A stretch of DNA of 64,000 nucleotides from Streptomyces mirabilis (GTDB taxonomy: Bacteria; Actinomycetota; Actinomycetes; Streptomycetales; Streptomycetaceae): NCBI RefSeq assembly GCF_018310535.1, contig NZ_CP074102.1, positions 62,001 through 126,000 of the forward strand, read 5' to 3'. A model generated the notes under the pieces. That model saw only the letters and a list, made by a program, of their open reading frames with translations, searched no databases and was not told the DNA's origin. Each line of letters starts with the position of its first letter. Position 1 is the first letter of the stretch. Shown here piece after piece: positions 14,154-27,168 of this stretch. Both the position numbers and the translations under genes were made by a program.

Positions 14154-16532
14154 ATGCCCGCCTTCCTTCACCGCCTCGGGCGCCTCGCCTTCCGCCGCCG
14201 ACGACGCATGCTGGCCCTGTGGTTGGCGCTGGTCGCGGCCGCCGTGGTCTGCATGACGGCCTTCGGTGGCACCGGCAAGCTCGACAACACCTTCTCGATC
14301 CCCGGCTCCGAGTCCCAGCGGGCCCTGGACCGGATGAAGACCGACTTCCCCACCTTCTCCGGCACGAGCGCGCAGATCGTGTTCACCGCGACGGACAGCC
14401 GGAAGGTGACCGACCCGGCCGACAGCACCCGTATCCGGGCCGCTCTGGACGCGGCCGGGTCCTCGCCCCAAGTCGCCAAGGTGGTGAGCCCGTTCGACGC
14501 TCACACCATCTCCGCCGACGGCACCACCGCCGTCGCACAGGTGCGCTACGAGGTCCCGCAGAGCGCGTTGGAGCCGAACGCGCTGGACGCGCTCAAGTCC
14601 GCCGTGGCCGGGGCGAACCAGCAGGGCATGCGGGTCGACGTCGGCGGCTCCGCGTTCGGCAACGCCCCGTCGGAGTCCCACGGCAGCGACATCATCGGCA
14701 TCGGCGTCGCCCTGGTCATCCTCACTCTGACCTTCGGCTCCCTGCTGACCGCCGGAATCCCCGTCGTCACGGCGCTCTTCGGCGTCGCCACGGCCATCTT
14801 CGGCGCGCTGTCGCTCACCGGGACCGTCTCGATCTCCTCGACCGCGCAGAGCCTGGCCCTGATGATCGGGCTCGCGGTCGGCATCGACTACGCCCTGTTC
14901 ATCGTCAGCCGTCACCGGTTCCACCTCGCCCACGGCATGGAACCGGAGGAGTCGGCCGCGCTGGCGGTGGGCACGGCGGGCAGTGCCGTGGTGTTCGCCG
15001 GGCTGACCGTGGTCATCGCGATGACCGGTCTCACCGTGGTCGGCATCCCCTATCTGACGGCCATGGGACTGGCGGCAGCCGGTGCGGTGCTGATCGCCGT
15101 ACTGGTCGCGACCACACTGCTGCCCGCGATCCTCGGCTTCGCCAGTGCGCGCCTGACGCCCAGGCCGGGCTCCCGCGCGATGCGCCGCGAGCGAGCCGTC
15201 GGCGGTGCGGGCGAGAACGCCCTCGACGCCACCGGCGCGAACGTCGTGAGCGGTTCCGGGGAGAACGTCGTGAGCGGTACTGGCGAGAACGTCGTGAGCC
15301 GTACCGGCGAGCGCGTCATGGGCTCGGCCGCCAACGCCGCCGAGCGCTGGTTCCGGCTGGTCACCCGCCGTCCCCTGTTGACCCTGGTCGCGGTGGTGGC
15401 CTCCGTCGGCGCGCTGGCCTGGCCCGCCCACGACATGCGCCTCGCCCTGCCCGACAACGGCACCGCGCCCAGCTCCTCCTCACAGCGCATCGCCTTCGAC
15501 ACGGTCGGCGAGAAGCTCGGGCCCGGTTTCAACGGCCCGCTCCTCGTGTTGGCCGACACCAGCCACAGTTCCGACCCCACCACGGCCGCCCAGCGGGTCG
15601 CCGCCACCATCGGCGCGCTGCCCGACGTGGCCACCGTCGGCAAGCCCGTGGCCAACCCGGCCACGCACACCGCGCTCATCCAGGTGATACCGCACAGCGC
15701 GCCCAGCGACCCGGCGACCAAGACCCTGGTGAACACCATCCGCGACGACCGGGCCGCGATCCTGCGGAACACCGGCGCCACCGTCCAGGTCACCGGCAGC
15801 ACGGCCGTGAGCGTCGACGTCGCCGCGAAGTTGAACTCGGCGCTGATCCCCTTCGCCGCTGTTGTGATCGGGCTGTCGCTGCTCCTGCTGCTCCTGGTCT
15901 TCCGCTCGCTGGTAGTGCCCCTCAAGGCCGCAGCGGGCTTCCTGCTCTCGATCGCGGCGACCCTCGGCGCGGCGGTCGGCGTCTTCCAACTGGGCCATCT
16001 CGGCAAGCTGATCGGTGTGGACACCACCGGACCGGTCAGCAGCTTCCTGCCGATCATCCTGCTGGCCGTGCTGTTCGGCCTCGCGATGGACTACGAGGTC
16101 TTCCTCGTCTCGAGGATGCGGGAGTCCTACCTCCGCACCGGGAATCCGCTGGGCGCGGTGCACAGCGGCGCGCGCCACAGCGGGCGCGTCGTGACGGCCG
16201 CGGCCCTGATCATGACCTCGGTCTTCGCCGCCTTCCTCACCTCCGACAGCACGATGCTCAAACAGATCGCCTTCGCACTCGCCGCCGGTGTCCTGCTCGA
16301 CGCGTTCGTCATCCGGATGACCTTCGTCCCGGCCGCCCTGGCACTGACCCGGCATGCGGCCTGGTGGCTGCCGAAGTGGCTGGAGCGCCGCCTTCCCGAC
16401 CTCGACATCGAGGGCGACCGGCTCGACCACGCGCACGCCGCGGCCCTACCGGAATCCGCGCCCCTACCCCGTACCGGGGCGGGCGACGCCGAAGGCGCGA
16501 GGGCGTCGGCCACCCCGTCGACGGCCGACTGA
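14154..16532 (+). CDS. MMPL/RND-family transporter
   Basis: A 792-residue inner-membrane transporter of the MMPL superfamily with two repeated halves, each with one N-terminal and several clustered membrane segments. Family strings include GIGVALVILTLTFGSLLTA, LMIGLAVGIDYALFIVSRHR in the first half and VLFGLAMDYEVFLVSRMRE in the second, with the conserved aspartates of the proton pathway (GIDY, AMDY). The ATG at 14154 has GGAG nine bases upstream; an in-frame GTG at 14106 falls inside the operator and is rejected. It exports lipids, drugs or peptides; the substrate is unknown. A repeat-rich cytoplasmic insert lies at about residues 360-393. Confidence 0.9.
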   Translation: MPAFLHRLGRLAFRRRRRMLALWLALVAAAVVCMTAFGGTGKLDNTFSIPGSESQRALDRMKTDFPTFSGTSAQIVFTATDSRKVTDPADSTRIRAALDAAGSSPQVAKVVSPFDAHTISADGTTAVAQVRYEVPQSALEPNALDALKSAVAGANQQGMRVDVGGSAFGNAPSESHGSDIIGIGVALVILTLTFGSLLTAGIPVVTALFGVATAIFGALSLTGTVSISSTAQSLALMIGLAVGIDYALFIVSRHRFHLAHGMEPEESAALAVGTAGSAVVFAGLTVVIAMTGLTVVGIPYLTAMGLAAAGAVLIAVLVATTLLPAILGFASARLTPRPGSRAMRRERAVGGAGENALDATGANVVSGSGENVVSGTGENVVSRTGERVMGSAANAAERWFRLVTRRPLLTLVAVVASVGALAWPAHDMRLALPDNGTAPSSSSQRIAFDTVGEKLGPGFNGPLLVLADTSHSSDPTTAAQRVAATIGALPDVATVGKPVANPATHTALIQVIPHSAPSDPATKTLVNTIRDDRAAILRNTGATVQVTGSTAVSVDVAAKLNSALIPFAAVVIGLSLLLLLLVFRSLVVPLKAAAGFLLSIAATLGAAVGVFQLGHLGKLIGVDTTGPVSSFLPIILLAVLFGLAMDYEVFLVSRMRESYLRTGNPLGAVHSGARHSGRVVTAAALIMTSVFAAFLTSDSTMLKQIAFALAAGVLLDAFVIRMTFVPAALALTRHAAWWLPKWLERRLPDLDIEGDRLDHAHAAALPESAPLPRTGAGDAEGARASATPSTAD
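15232..15330 (+). repeat. Degenerate 24-bp tandem repeat in the MMPL gene
   Basis: About four copies of a unit related to GGCGAGAACGTCGTGAGCGG encode variants of GENVVSGT within the central cytoplasmic loop of the transporter. The reading frame is kept. Such in-frame repeats vary in copy number between strains and probably form a flexible linker. Confidence 0.65.
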
Positions 16533-16549
16533 CGACACCTCACCTCCGC

Positions 16550-16575
16550 CCCGCCGGATCCGGTGATCCGGCGGG
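16550..16575. terminator. Bidirectional terminator between MMPL and ABC genes
   Basis: CCCGCCGGATC and GATCCGGCGGG form a perfect 11-bp stem with a CGGT loop between two convergent genes (stops at 16532 and 16597). No strong U-tract follows, as is usual in Streptomyces. Confidence 0.75.
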
Positions 16576-16596
16576 ACGGAGCGTCGGCCGACGGTC

Positions 16597-18576
16597 CTAC
16601 GGGATCGCCTCCCCCGCGACAACGATCTCCGCCACGCCGTCCCGGTCCTCGCCGACTTCCCGGCCCTCGCTGATCTCCCGGTCCCTACCGACCTCCCGGT
16701 CCTTCGTGACTTCCCGGTCCTTCTTGAACTGAGTGCGGTACAGCTCCGCGTACCGGCCCTCCGCCGTGAGCAACTCCTCGTGCGTGCCCCGCTCCACGAT
16801 CCGCCCGGCCTCCACGACGAGGATCACGTCAGCGGTCCGCACGGTGGACAGCCGGTGCGCGATCACCACGGCCGTACGCCCTTCCAACGCCTCGGTGAGC
16901 GCCTCCTGGACGGCCGCCTCCGAGGTGTTGTCCAGATGGGCGGTGGCCTCGTCGAGGATGACGACACGCTGGCGGGCGAGCAGCAGCCGGGCGATGGTCA
17001 TGCGCTGGCGCTCGCCGCCGGAGAGACGGTAGCCGCGCTCGCCGACCACGGTGTCGAGGCCGTCGGGCAGGGAGCGTACGAGGTCTTCGAGACGGGACCT
17101 GCGCAGTACGTCCCACAGGTCGTCCTCCGTCGCGGAGGGATGGGCCAGGAGCAGGTTGGCGCGTACCGAGTCGTGGAAGAGGTGACCGTCCTGGGTGACC
17201 ATGCCGAGGGTTTCGCGCATCGACTCGGCGCTCAGGTCGCGGACGTCGACGCCGCCGATACGGACGGTGCCCTCGTCGGTGTCGTACAGGCGCGGCAGCA
17301 GTTGGGCGATGGTCGACTTGCCGGCGCCGGAGGAGCCGACGAGGGCGACGGTCTGGCCGGGCTCGGCGCGGAAGGACACGCCGTGCAGGACCTCGGCGCC
17401 ACCCCGGGTGTCGAGGGCTGCGACCTCCTCCAGGGAGGCGAGGGAGACCTTGTCGGCGGAGGGGTAGGCGAAGCGGACGTCCTCGAACTCCACGGCCGCC
17501 GGCCCTTCCGGGACCGTACGGGCGTCCGGTTTCTCCTCGATGAGCGGCTTGAGGTCGAGCACCTCGAAGACGCGCTCGAAACTCACCAGGGCGCTCATGA
17601 CCTCGACGCGCGCCCCGGCGAGCGAGGTGAGCGGGGCGTACAGGCGGGTCAGCAGCAGCGCCAGTGAGACGACGGCGCCCGGCTCCAGGCTGCCGCGCAG
17701 CGCGAACCAGCCGCCGAGCCCGTACACGAGCGCGAGGGCCAGGGCGGAGACCAGCGTGAGGGCCGTGATGAACGCCGACTGCGCCATCGCCGTACGCACC
17801 CCGATGTCCCGCACCCGCCGGGCCCGCGCCGCGAACTCCGCGGACTCGTCCTCGGGCCGCCCGAAGAGCTTGATGAGCGTGGCGCCGGGCGCGGAGAACC
17901 GCTCGGTCATCCGGGTGCCCATCGACGCGTTCAGGTTCGCCGCCTCCCGTTGCAGACGTGCCATCCGGCTGCCCGTCCGCCGCGCCGGCACCACGAACAC
18001 CGGCAGCAGCACCAGCGCGAGCAGGGTGATCTGCCAGGACAGGGTGAGCATGACGGCGAGGGTGAGCAGCAGGGTGACGAGATTGCTGACGACTCCCGAC
18101 AGTGTGTTGCTGAAGGCGCGTTGGGCGCCGATCACGTCATTGTTGAGTCGACTGACCAGCGCGCCCGTACGGGTACGTGTGAAGAACGCGACCGGCATGC
18201 GCTGCACATGATCGAACACAGCCGTCCGCAGATCGAGGATGAGCCCCTCGCCGAGCGTCGCCGACAGCCAGCGGCCGAGGAGCCCGAGCGCCGCCTCGGC
18301 GAGCGCGATGAGTGCGATGAGCACGGCAAGGCGGATGACGGTGGCTTCGTCGCCGCCGGACACGATGGCGTCCACGACGCGCCCCGCGAGCACCGGCGTC
18401 GCGACGGCCAGCAGCGCGGTCAGCACGCTGAGGACCACGAACTGGCCGATACGACGGCGATGCGGACGGGCGAAGGCGGCGATGCGACGCAGGGTCGCGC
18501 GGGCGAAGGGACGGCGCTCCTGCTGCGCGTTCATGACGCTGTACAGCTGGGTCCAGGCTGTGCTCTCCATGCTCAT
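16597..18576 (-). CDS. ABC exporter, fused membrane and ATPase domains
   Basis: A 659-residue half-transporter. The N-terminal six-helix domain (about residues 40-330) contains RMPVAFFTRTRTGALVSRLN, typical of lipid/drug exporters. The ATPase domain has Walker A VGSSGAGKST, Q-loop MVTQDGHLF, signature LSGGERQR, Walker B VVILDEATAHLD and the H-loop IAHRLST. The family is ABCB/MdlB-like, homodimeric, at the cytoplasmic membrane. The C-terminus has a repetitive charged tail of DREV-like units encoded by short DNA repeats near 16680-16735. It is monocistronic and convergent to the MMPL gene. The substrate is unknown. Confidence 0.9.
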   Translation of the reverse strand: MSMESTAWTQLYSVMNAQQERRPFARATLRRIAAFARPHRRRIGQFVVLSVLTALLAVATPVLAGRVVDAIVSGGDEATVIRLAVLIALIALAEAALGLLGRWLSATLGEGLILDLRTAVFDHVQRMPVAFFTRTRTGALVSRLNNDVIGAQRAFSNTLSGVVSNLVTLLLTLAVMLTLSWQITLLALVLLPVFVVPARRTGSRMARLQREAANLNASMGTRMTERFSAPGATLIKLFGRPEDESAEFAARARRVRDIGVRTAMAQSAFITALTLVSALALALVYGLGGWFALRGSLEPGAVVSLALLLTRLYAPLTSLAGARVEVMSALVSFERVFEVLDLKPLIEEKPDARTVPEGPAAVEFEDVRFAYPSADKVSLASLEEVAALDTRGGAEVLHGVSFRAEPGQTVALVGSSGAGKSTIAQLLPRLYDTDEGTVRIGGVDVRDLSAESMRETLGMVTQDGHLFHDSVRANLLLAHPSATEDDLWDVLRRSRLEDLVRSLPDGLDTVVGERGYRLSGGERQRMTIARLLLARQRVVILDEATAHLDNTSEAAVQEALTEALEGRTAVVIAHRLSTVRTADVILVVEAGRIVERGTHEELLTAEGRYAELYRTQFKKDREVTKDREVGRDREISEGREVGEDRDGVAEIVVAGEAIP

Positions 18577-18723
18577 GGGAGTGACCGTAGGACCTCAAGC
18601 GTCGTTGAGGTCAATGCTTCCTGGACGAATTCCACGCACACGACGGAAAGCGCGCGGGAACACACCGAGGAACACACCGAGGAACGCGTCGCAGAACACG
18701 GCGAAGAACACAGTAAGGAATCC
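18577..18723. other. Intergenic promoter region with short direct repeats
   Basis: It separates the divergent ABC exporter and UPF0104 genes. It contains GAACACACCGAG duplicated in tandem around 18657-18683 and related GAACAC copies further on. The AAGGA at about 18714 serves the gene at 18724. No gene seen. Confidence 0.4.
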
Positions 18724-19818
18724 ATGACGGCACCCACGACGGCGACGCCCTCTCCCGCACCTTGCCCGGCACGTCAGCCGCCGGACGCGCGCCCGCAACC
18801 CCCCGTTGGCGCGGCGTGGAGAACCTCTCCCGATGTGACAGCGGTTCGACTTCCCCAGAAGCTTCCCCAGGGGTTCCCCCAAGGATCCCGACGCTTCCCG
18901 CTCAGGTCGGTCCTGTGCCTGATCCCGCTCGCCCTCGTCCTGGTCGTCGCGGCGCGGCATCGGTCCGTCCTCATGGAGGGCTTCGGCCATCTACGCTCGG
19001 CCGAATGGCCGTGGCTGCTGGCCGCCGCCGTCGCGACCTGCCTGACCTGGGTCGCCGCGGCCTCCGCCCGGCAGGGCGCGGTCGTGCAGCGCCTGCCCGC
19101 GCGCCGGCTGCTCGCCACCCAGTTCGCCGCGGGCGCGGCCAACCACCTGCTGCCGACCGGTCTTGGTGCCAGCGCGGTCAATCTGCGCTTCATGACCGTG
19201 TGCGGCGTCCCGCTCGCCCGCTCCTCCGCCGCGCTCGCGCTCTACATGCTCGCGGAGTCGATCGCACGGCTCACCCTCCTGGTGGGCCTGCTCATCGCGT
19301 TCCCCGGAGCCCTGCACATCGGATCCCTCCTCCCCTCAGGCGCGATCGGCCCCTTGCTGCTCGCCGCGGGAGTGGTCCTCCTGGCCGCGGTGGCCACGCT
19401 TCTTCTCGTGCGACGGCTGCGCAGGGCCGTGTTCTCGTTCCTGCGCACCGCGCTCGGCGAGGCCCGCTCCGTGCACTCCCGTCCGGCACGCGCGCTCGCC
19501 CTGTGGGGCGGATCGCTCGCCTTCCCGCTGCTGCAGGCCGCCGGGCTGACCGCGGTCGGTCAGGCGATGAACCTGGCGGTGCCGCCCCTGCACATGGCGC
19601 TCGCGTATCTGGCGGCGACGGCGGCCGTCGCGATGGTGCCCACGCCGGGCGGCATCGGTTCGGTGGAGGCCGCGCTGATCGTCGCGCTGGTGGCGGCGGG
19701 CGGCCCGGTGGCCGTGGCGACGGCGGTCGTGCTGGCGTACCGGATCATCACGGTGTGGGTGCCGCTGCTGCCCGGGGCGCTGACGCTGGGGGCGCTGGTC
19801 CGTCTGAAGGTGATCTGA
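18724..19818 (+). CDS. UPF0104/lysylphosphatidylglycerol synthase-type membrane protein
   Basis: A 364-residue integral membrane protein with about eight hydrophobic segments. It matches the YbhN/AglD flippase-like domain: FAAGAANHLLPTGLGASAVN, RSSAALALYMLAESIARL, and near the C-terminus MVPTPGGIGSVEAALIVALV with AYRIITVWVPLLPGAL. Relatives are the membrane half of MprF or possible glycolipid flippases. About 50 hydrophilic, proline-rich residues precede the first helix. The ATG at 18724 has AAGGA six bases upstream; the longer open frame to the left is antisense to the ABC gene. The exact lipid substrate is unknown. Confidence 0.82.
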   Translation: MTAPTTATPSPAPCPARQPPDARPQPPVGAAWRTSPDVTAVRLPQKLPQGFPQGSRRFPLRSVLCLIPLALVLVVAARHRSVLMEGFGHLRSAEWPWLLAAAVATCLTWVAAASARQGAVVQRLPARRLLATQFAAGAANHLLPTGLGASAVNLRFMTVCGVPLARSSAALALYMLAESIARLTLLVGLLIAFPGALHIGSLLPSGAIGPLLLAAGVVLLAAVATLLLVRRLRRAVFSFLRTALGEARSVHSRPARALALWGGSLAFPLLQAAGLTAVGQAMNLAVPPLHMALAYLAATAAVAMVPTPGGIGSVEAALIVALVAAGGPVAVATAVVLAYRIITVWVPLLPGALTLGALVRLKVI

Positions 19819-19912
19819 GCGGCACGGATCCGCGCCGCCGGCAGCTCCGGAGTAACCTCCCCGTACGCCGCTCAGAAGAAGGCGTACACGGCCGCGAGAA
19901 GGGGACAGCACG

Positions 19913-20677
19913 ATGTCGGTCCGGATCGAACGCCAGGGGTACGTCACCACGGTCGTCCTCTCCCGCCCCGCCGCCCGCAACGCCGTGGACGGCCCGACCG
20001 CCGCCGAACTCGCCGACGCCTTCCGGGAGTTCGAGGCGGACGAGACGGCTCGGGTGGCGGTGCTCTGGGGCGAGGGCGGCACGTTCTGCGCCGGCGCGGA
20101 CCTCAAGGCGATCGGCACCGAGCACGGCAACAGGGTCGCGCAGGACGGTGACGGGCCGATGGGTCCCACCCGGCTGCGGCTGTCCAAGCCGGTCATCGCG
20201 GCGGTCGCGGGGCATGCCGTGGCGGGCGGCCTGGAACTGGCGCTCTGGTGCGATCTACGGGTCGCCGAGCAGGACGCCGTCTTCGGCGTCTTCTGTCGCC
20301 GCTGGGGCGTCCCGCTCATCGACGGCGGCACCGTACGGCTCCCCCGCCTCATCGGCGCCAGCCGTGCGATGGACATGATCCTCACCGGCCGCGCGGTCCC
20401 GGCCGCCGAAGCGTACGAGATGGGCCTCGCCAACCGGCTCGTCCCGACCGGCCGCGCCCGGGCCGAGGCCGAGGAACTCGCCGCGGCCATCGCCGACTTC
20501 CCCCAGTCCTGTCTGCGCAGCGACCGCGCGTCGGTCCTCGACCAGGAGGGCCTGGTCGAGGCGGCGGCCATGCGCGTCGAACTCCGTTACGGCATGGATG
20601 TGTTGGCCGAGGGCATGGAGGGCGCCGCCCGCTTCGCCTCGGGAGCCGGGCGGCACGGCTCGTTCACGGCGAGGTAG
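19913..20677 (+). CDS. Enoyl-CoA hydratase/isomerase family protein
   Basis: A 254-residue crotonase. It has SRPAARNAVDGPTAAEL near the N-terminus, GEGGTFCAGADLKAIG (first oxyanion-hole strand) and AVAGHAVAGGLELALWCDLR (second oxyanion-hole region). The residues that vary with reaction type are not clear enough to separate hydratase from isomerase. The ATG is preceded by AAGGGGA. It is monocistronic, about 95 bp after the UPF0104 gene. It acts on acyl-CoA thioesters in the cytoplasm. Confidence 0.88.
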   Translation: MSVRIERQGYVTTVVLSRPAARNAVDGPTAAELADAFREFEADETARVAVLWGEGGTFCAGADLKAIGTEHGNRVAQDGDGPMGPTRLRLSKPVIAAVAGHAVAGGLELALWCDLRVAEQDAVFGVFCRRWGVPLIDGGTVRLPRLIGASRAMDMILTGRAVPAAEAYEMGLANRLVPTGRARAEAEELAAAIADFPQSCLRSDRASVLDQEGLVEAAAMRVELRYGMDVLAEGMEGAARFASGAGRHGSFTAR

Positions 20678-20973
20678 CGGGTCGGGGCCTGTACTGTGTC
20701 GCGGCCCGTCGGCTGGATCGGATCGGCCTCGATCGGATCGGTCTCGATCGGATCAGCCCCGACCGAGGCCCTGGTGACGGGCCGGCAGGTGTGCCGGAGA
20801 CGTGTGGGCCCGGTAACGGACGTACCCGTGAGTACGGCAGGATGAGAGATCGCCCCGGACGACGAACACACGTCCGGGCGTGATCGTGCATTCCCGGATT
20901 CGAGCAGGTGGCAAGTGACGACACAGCACATCCGGCCCGCGGGCCTTCCCCTCCGTCGCACGGGAGGCGGCCG
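20678..20973. repeat. Intergenic region with three GATCGGATCGG-type direct repeats
   Basis: Between 20713 and 20757 a 15-bp unit close to CGATCGGATCGGCCT occurs about three times. A similar hexamer repeat lies in the M1 pseudogene at 23288. The rest holds the upstream region of the channel gene; an alternative GTG at 20908 is less likely than the GTG at 20974. Confidence 0.45.
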
Positions 20974-22059
20974 GTGAAACACTCCCTCACACTGGACGAC
21001 CTGATGATGGCCGGGATCCCCGTGGTGGCGGGTCTGCTGGCCGCGTTCCTGTTGCGCATACTGCTGCGCTGGCTCGGCAAGCACGCCTCGCGCACCCGGT
21101 GGAGCGGTGACGACTTCATCGTCGACGCGCTGCGCACGCTCGTCCCCTGGGGAGCGATCGCCGCGGGCGTCTCGGCGGCGGGCGCGGTGCTTCCGCTGAC
21201 GGCTCCGGTCGGACGCAACGTCAACAGGGTCCTGACCGTAGTCCTCATCTTCGTCGCGACCCTGACCGCGGCCCGGGTCATCACCGGCCTCGTCCGGTCG
21301 CTGGCCCAGTCCCGCTCGGGTGTCGCGGGTTCGGCCACCATCTTCGTCAACATCACCCGGGTCGTGGTGCTGGCGATGGGCTTCCTCGTCATGCTGCAGA
21401 CGCTGGGCATCTCCATAGCCCCGCTGCTCACGGCACTGGGTGTGGGCGGTCTCGCGGTGGCGCTCGCCCTTCAGGACACCCTCGCCAACCTCTTCGCGGG
21501 CGTCCACATCCTCGCTTCGAAGACGGTCCAGCCCGGCGACTACATCCGCCTCAGCAGCGGCGAGGAGGGCTACGTCGTCGACATCAACTGGCGCAACACG
21601 ACGGTCCGTCAGCTCTCCAACAACCTGGTCATCATCCCCAACGCCCAGCTCGCGGGCACCAACATGACCAACTTCAACCGCCCCGAGCAGCAGATGACTC
21701 TCATCGTCCAGGTCGGCGTCGGCTACGACAGCGACCTGGAGCACGTCGAGCGCGTGACCACGGAGGTCGTCACCGAGACGATGACCGAGATCACCGGCGC
21801 GGTCCCGGACCACGAGCCCGCCGTCCGCTTCCACACCTTCGGCGACTCCCGCATCAGCTTCAGCGTCATCCTCGGCGTCGGGGAGTTCAGCGACCAGTAC
21901 CGGATCAAGCACGAGTTCATCAAACGCCTGCACAAGCGGTACCGGGACGAGGGCATCCGGATCCCGGCGCCCACGCGGACGGTGGCGCTGCAGCCGGGCG
22001 GGGCCGAACTGCTGGAGGCGGGCATCCCGCACCAGCGCGAGGTCACGTCGGGGAGGTAG
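20974..22059 (+). CDS. Small-conductance mechanosensitive channel (MscS family)
   Basis: A 361-residue membrane protein with three or more N-terminal helices followed by the MscS pore and beta domain: LLTALGVGGLAVALALQDTL, NLFAGVHILASKTVQPGDYI and NWRNTTVRQLSNNLVIIPNA. It opens on membrane tension to release osmolytes. The GTG at 20974 has GGGAGG six bases upstream, much better than the in-frame GTG at 20908. It is monocistronic, and its 3' end faces the decayed peptidase gene. Confidence 0.9.
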   Translation: MKHSLTLDDLMMAGIPVVAGLLAAFLLRILLRWLGKHASRTRWSGDDFIVDALRTLVPWGAIAAGVSAAGAVLPLTAPVGRNVNRVLTVVLIFVATLTAARVITGLVRSLAQSRSGVAGSATIFVNITRVVVLAMGFLVMLQTLGISIAPLLTALGVGGLAVALALQDTLANLFAGVHILASKTVQPGDYIRLSSGEEGYVVDINWRNTTVRQLSNNLVIIPNAQLAGTNMTNFNRPEQQMTLIVQVGVGYDSDLEHVERVTTEVVTETMTEITGAVPDHEPAVRFHTFGDSRISFSVILGVGEFSDQYRIKHEFIKRLHKRYRDEGIRIPAPTRTVALQPGGAELLEAGIPHQREVTSGR

Positions 22060-22125
22060 AGCCGGGCGCGGCGAGCCCGGCCCGGCTCCCTGGTCCGTGT
22101 GCCGTCAGGGCCGGTCCGTGTGCCG

Positions 22126-25868
<3,743 letters not shown>

Positions 25869-25900
25869 CACACCGTCGGCGCCCACGCGTCACCACCGCA

Positions 25901-25931
25901 CCGCCCCGGCCGGGCTCTCCGGCCGGGGCGG
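25901..25931. terminator. Strong terminator after icd
   Basis: CCGCCCCGGCCGG and CCGGCCGGGGCGG form a perfect 13-bp stem with a GCTCT loop, 33 bp after the icd stop. Confidence 0.88.
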
Positions 25932-26055
25932 TCGCGTGTCCGCCGACGCCTCTGCCCCCGACGGCTCACCCTTACGCGCGCAGGCAGGTGACATCGGCGG
26001 TCCACCTGGGTGATCAGCGGTGGCGGGCCGGAACACCCGCTCTTAGCTTCGGCCT

Positions 26056-27120
26056 ATGACGAAACGACAGATGGCCTACCTCGCCTGCACCGCAGCCGTC
26101 ACGGCGTCGGTGCTGGGTGCCGCCCCGTCGGCCGAGCACCGGACGGTGCACTCGGTCCACCCCGGCGAGTCGATCCAGAAGGCCGTGAATTCCGCACAAC
26201 CGGGGGACACCGTCTTCCTCTTCCCCGGCACCTACCACGAGAGCGTCCGCGTCACGGTGGCGAACCTGACGCTGCGCGGGTCCGGTGCCCGTGCCACCGT
26301 CATCGTGCCGGGCAAGGCCTCCGACAGCAGCTGCGCCAAGGCCGGCAACGGCATCTGTGTCACCGGAACGGACAAAAACCGCGTCAAGGGCGTCACCGTC
26401 AGCTCACTGACCCTCAGAGGCTTCGCCAAGCAGGGCCTGTGGGCGTCGGGCACCGACCGGCTGACGGTCCAGGACGTGGTCGCCGAGAAGAACGGCCAGT
26501 GGGGCATCGCCCAGGAGCGCTCCGTGCGCGGGGTGTTCCGCTACAACCTCGCCCGGAACAACGGCGACGCCGGACTGTTCCTGTCCAACACGGTCAGCAC
26601 CGAGGAGGGCGCCCGGGACACCCTGGGGACGGTCGTCAGTCACAACCTTCTGGCCGGCAACCGGATCGGCGTCACGGTCAGACGGCTGCGGAACCTGACC
26701 GTCGATCACAACGAGGCGACCGGCAACTGCGCCGCGGTGTTCGTCGTGGGCGACGAGAACAAGCCGCGCGTCGGGGCGCTGAGCGTGCTCCGCAACTACG
26801 TCCACGCCAACAACAAGTACTGCCCCAAGACCCCCCGTCTGCCCTTCCTGCAGGGCTCCGGGATCGTCCTCACCGGCGCCGAGAAGACACTGGTGGCGGA
26901 GAACAGGGTCGAGGACAACGTGGGCACCTCCCCGCTGTCCGGCGGCATCGTGCTCTACAAGAGCTTCGTGGGCGCCGTCAACGAGCGCAACGAGATCCGC
27001 GACAACGTGGTGCAGCGCAACGGCAAGGCCGACCTCGCCAACCGCGACCGCGTCAAGGGCAAGGGCAACACCTTCCACGGCAACACCTGCGCGCACTCCG
27101 AGCCCGCCGGACTGTGCTGA
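26056..27120 (+). CDS. Secreted right-handed beta-helix (PbH1) protein
   Basis: A 354-residue protein with an N-terminal signal sequence (LACTAAVTASVLGAAPSA). VHPGESIQKAVNSAQPGDTV and LFPGTYHESVRV are the usual opening of NosD/pectate-lyase-like helices. They are followed by parallel-beta-helix coils such as VTVSSLTLRGFAKQGLWASG and LVAENRVEDNVG. It contains several cysteines that may form disulfides. No catalytic residues can be assigned. Upstream there is no clear ribosome binding site; TAGCTT lies seven bases before the ATG, so a leaderless transcript is possible. It lies next to the O-methyltransferase gene. Confidence 0.8.
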   Translation: MTKRQMAYLACTAAVTASVLGAAPSAEHRTVHSVHPGESIQKAVNSAQPGDTVFLFPGTYHESVRVTVANLTLRGSGARATVIVPGKASDSSCAKAGNGICVTGTDKNRVKGVTVSSLTLRGFAKQGLWASGTDRLTVQDVVAEKNGQWGIAQERSVRGVFRYNLARNNGDAGLFLSNTVSTEEGARDTLGTVVSHNLLAGNRIGVTVRRLRNLTVDHNEATGNCAAVFVVGDENKPRVGALSVLRNYVHANNKYCPKTPRLPFLQGSGIVLTGAEKTLVAENRVEDNVGTSPLSGGIVLYKSFVGAVNERNEIRDNVVQRNGKADLANRDRVKGKGNTFHGNTCAHSEPAGLC

Positions 27121-27168
27121 CCCCTCCCCCTCCCCCCACCAGCACGACCCCAGAAGCGAGGCACGACC

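Noticed and set aside
15050..16436. Antisense ORFs in the MMPL gene
   Set aside because: No domains; the plus strand encodes the transporter throughout.
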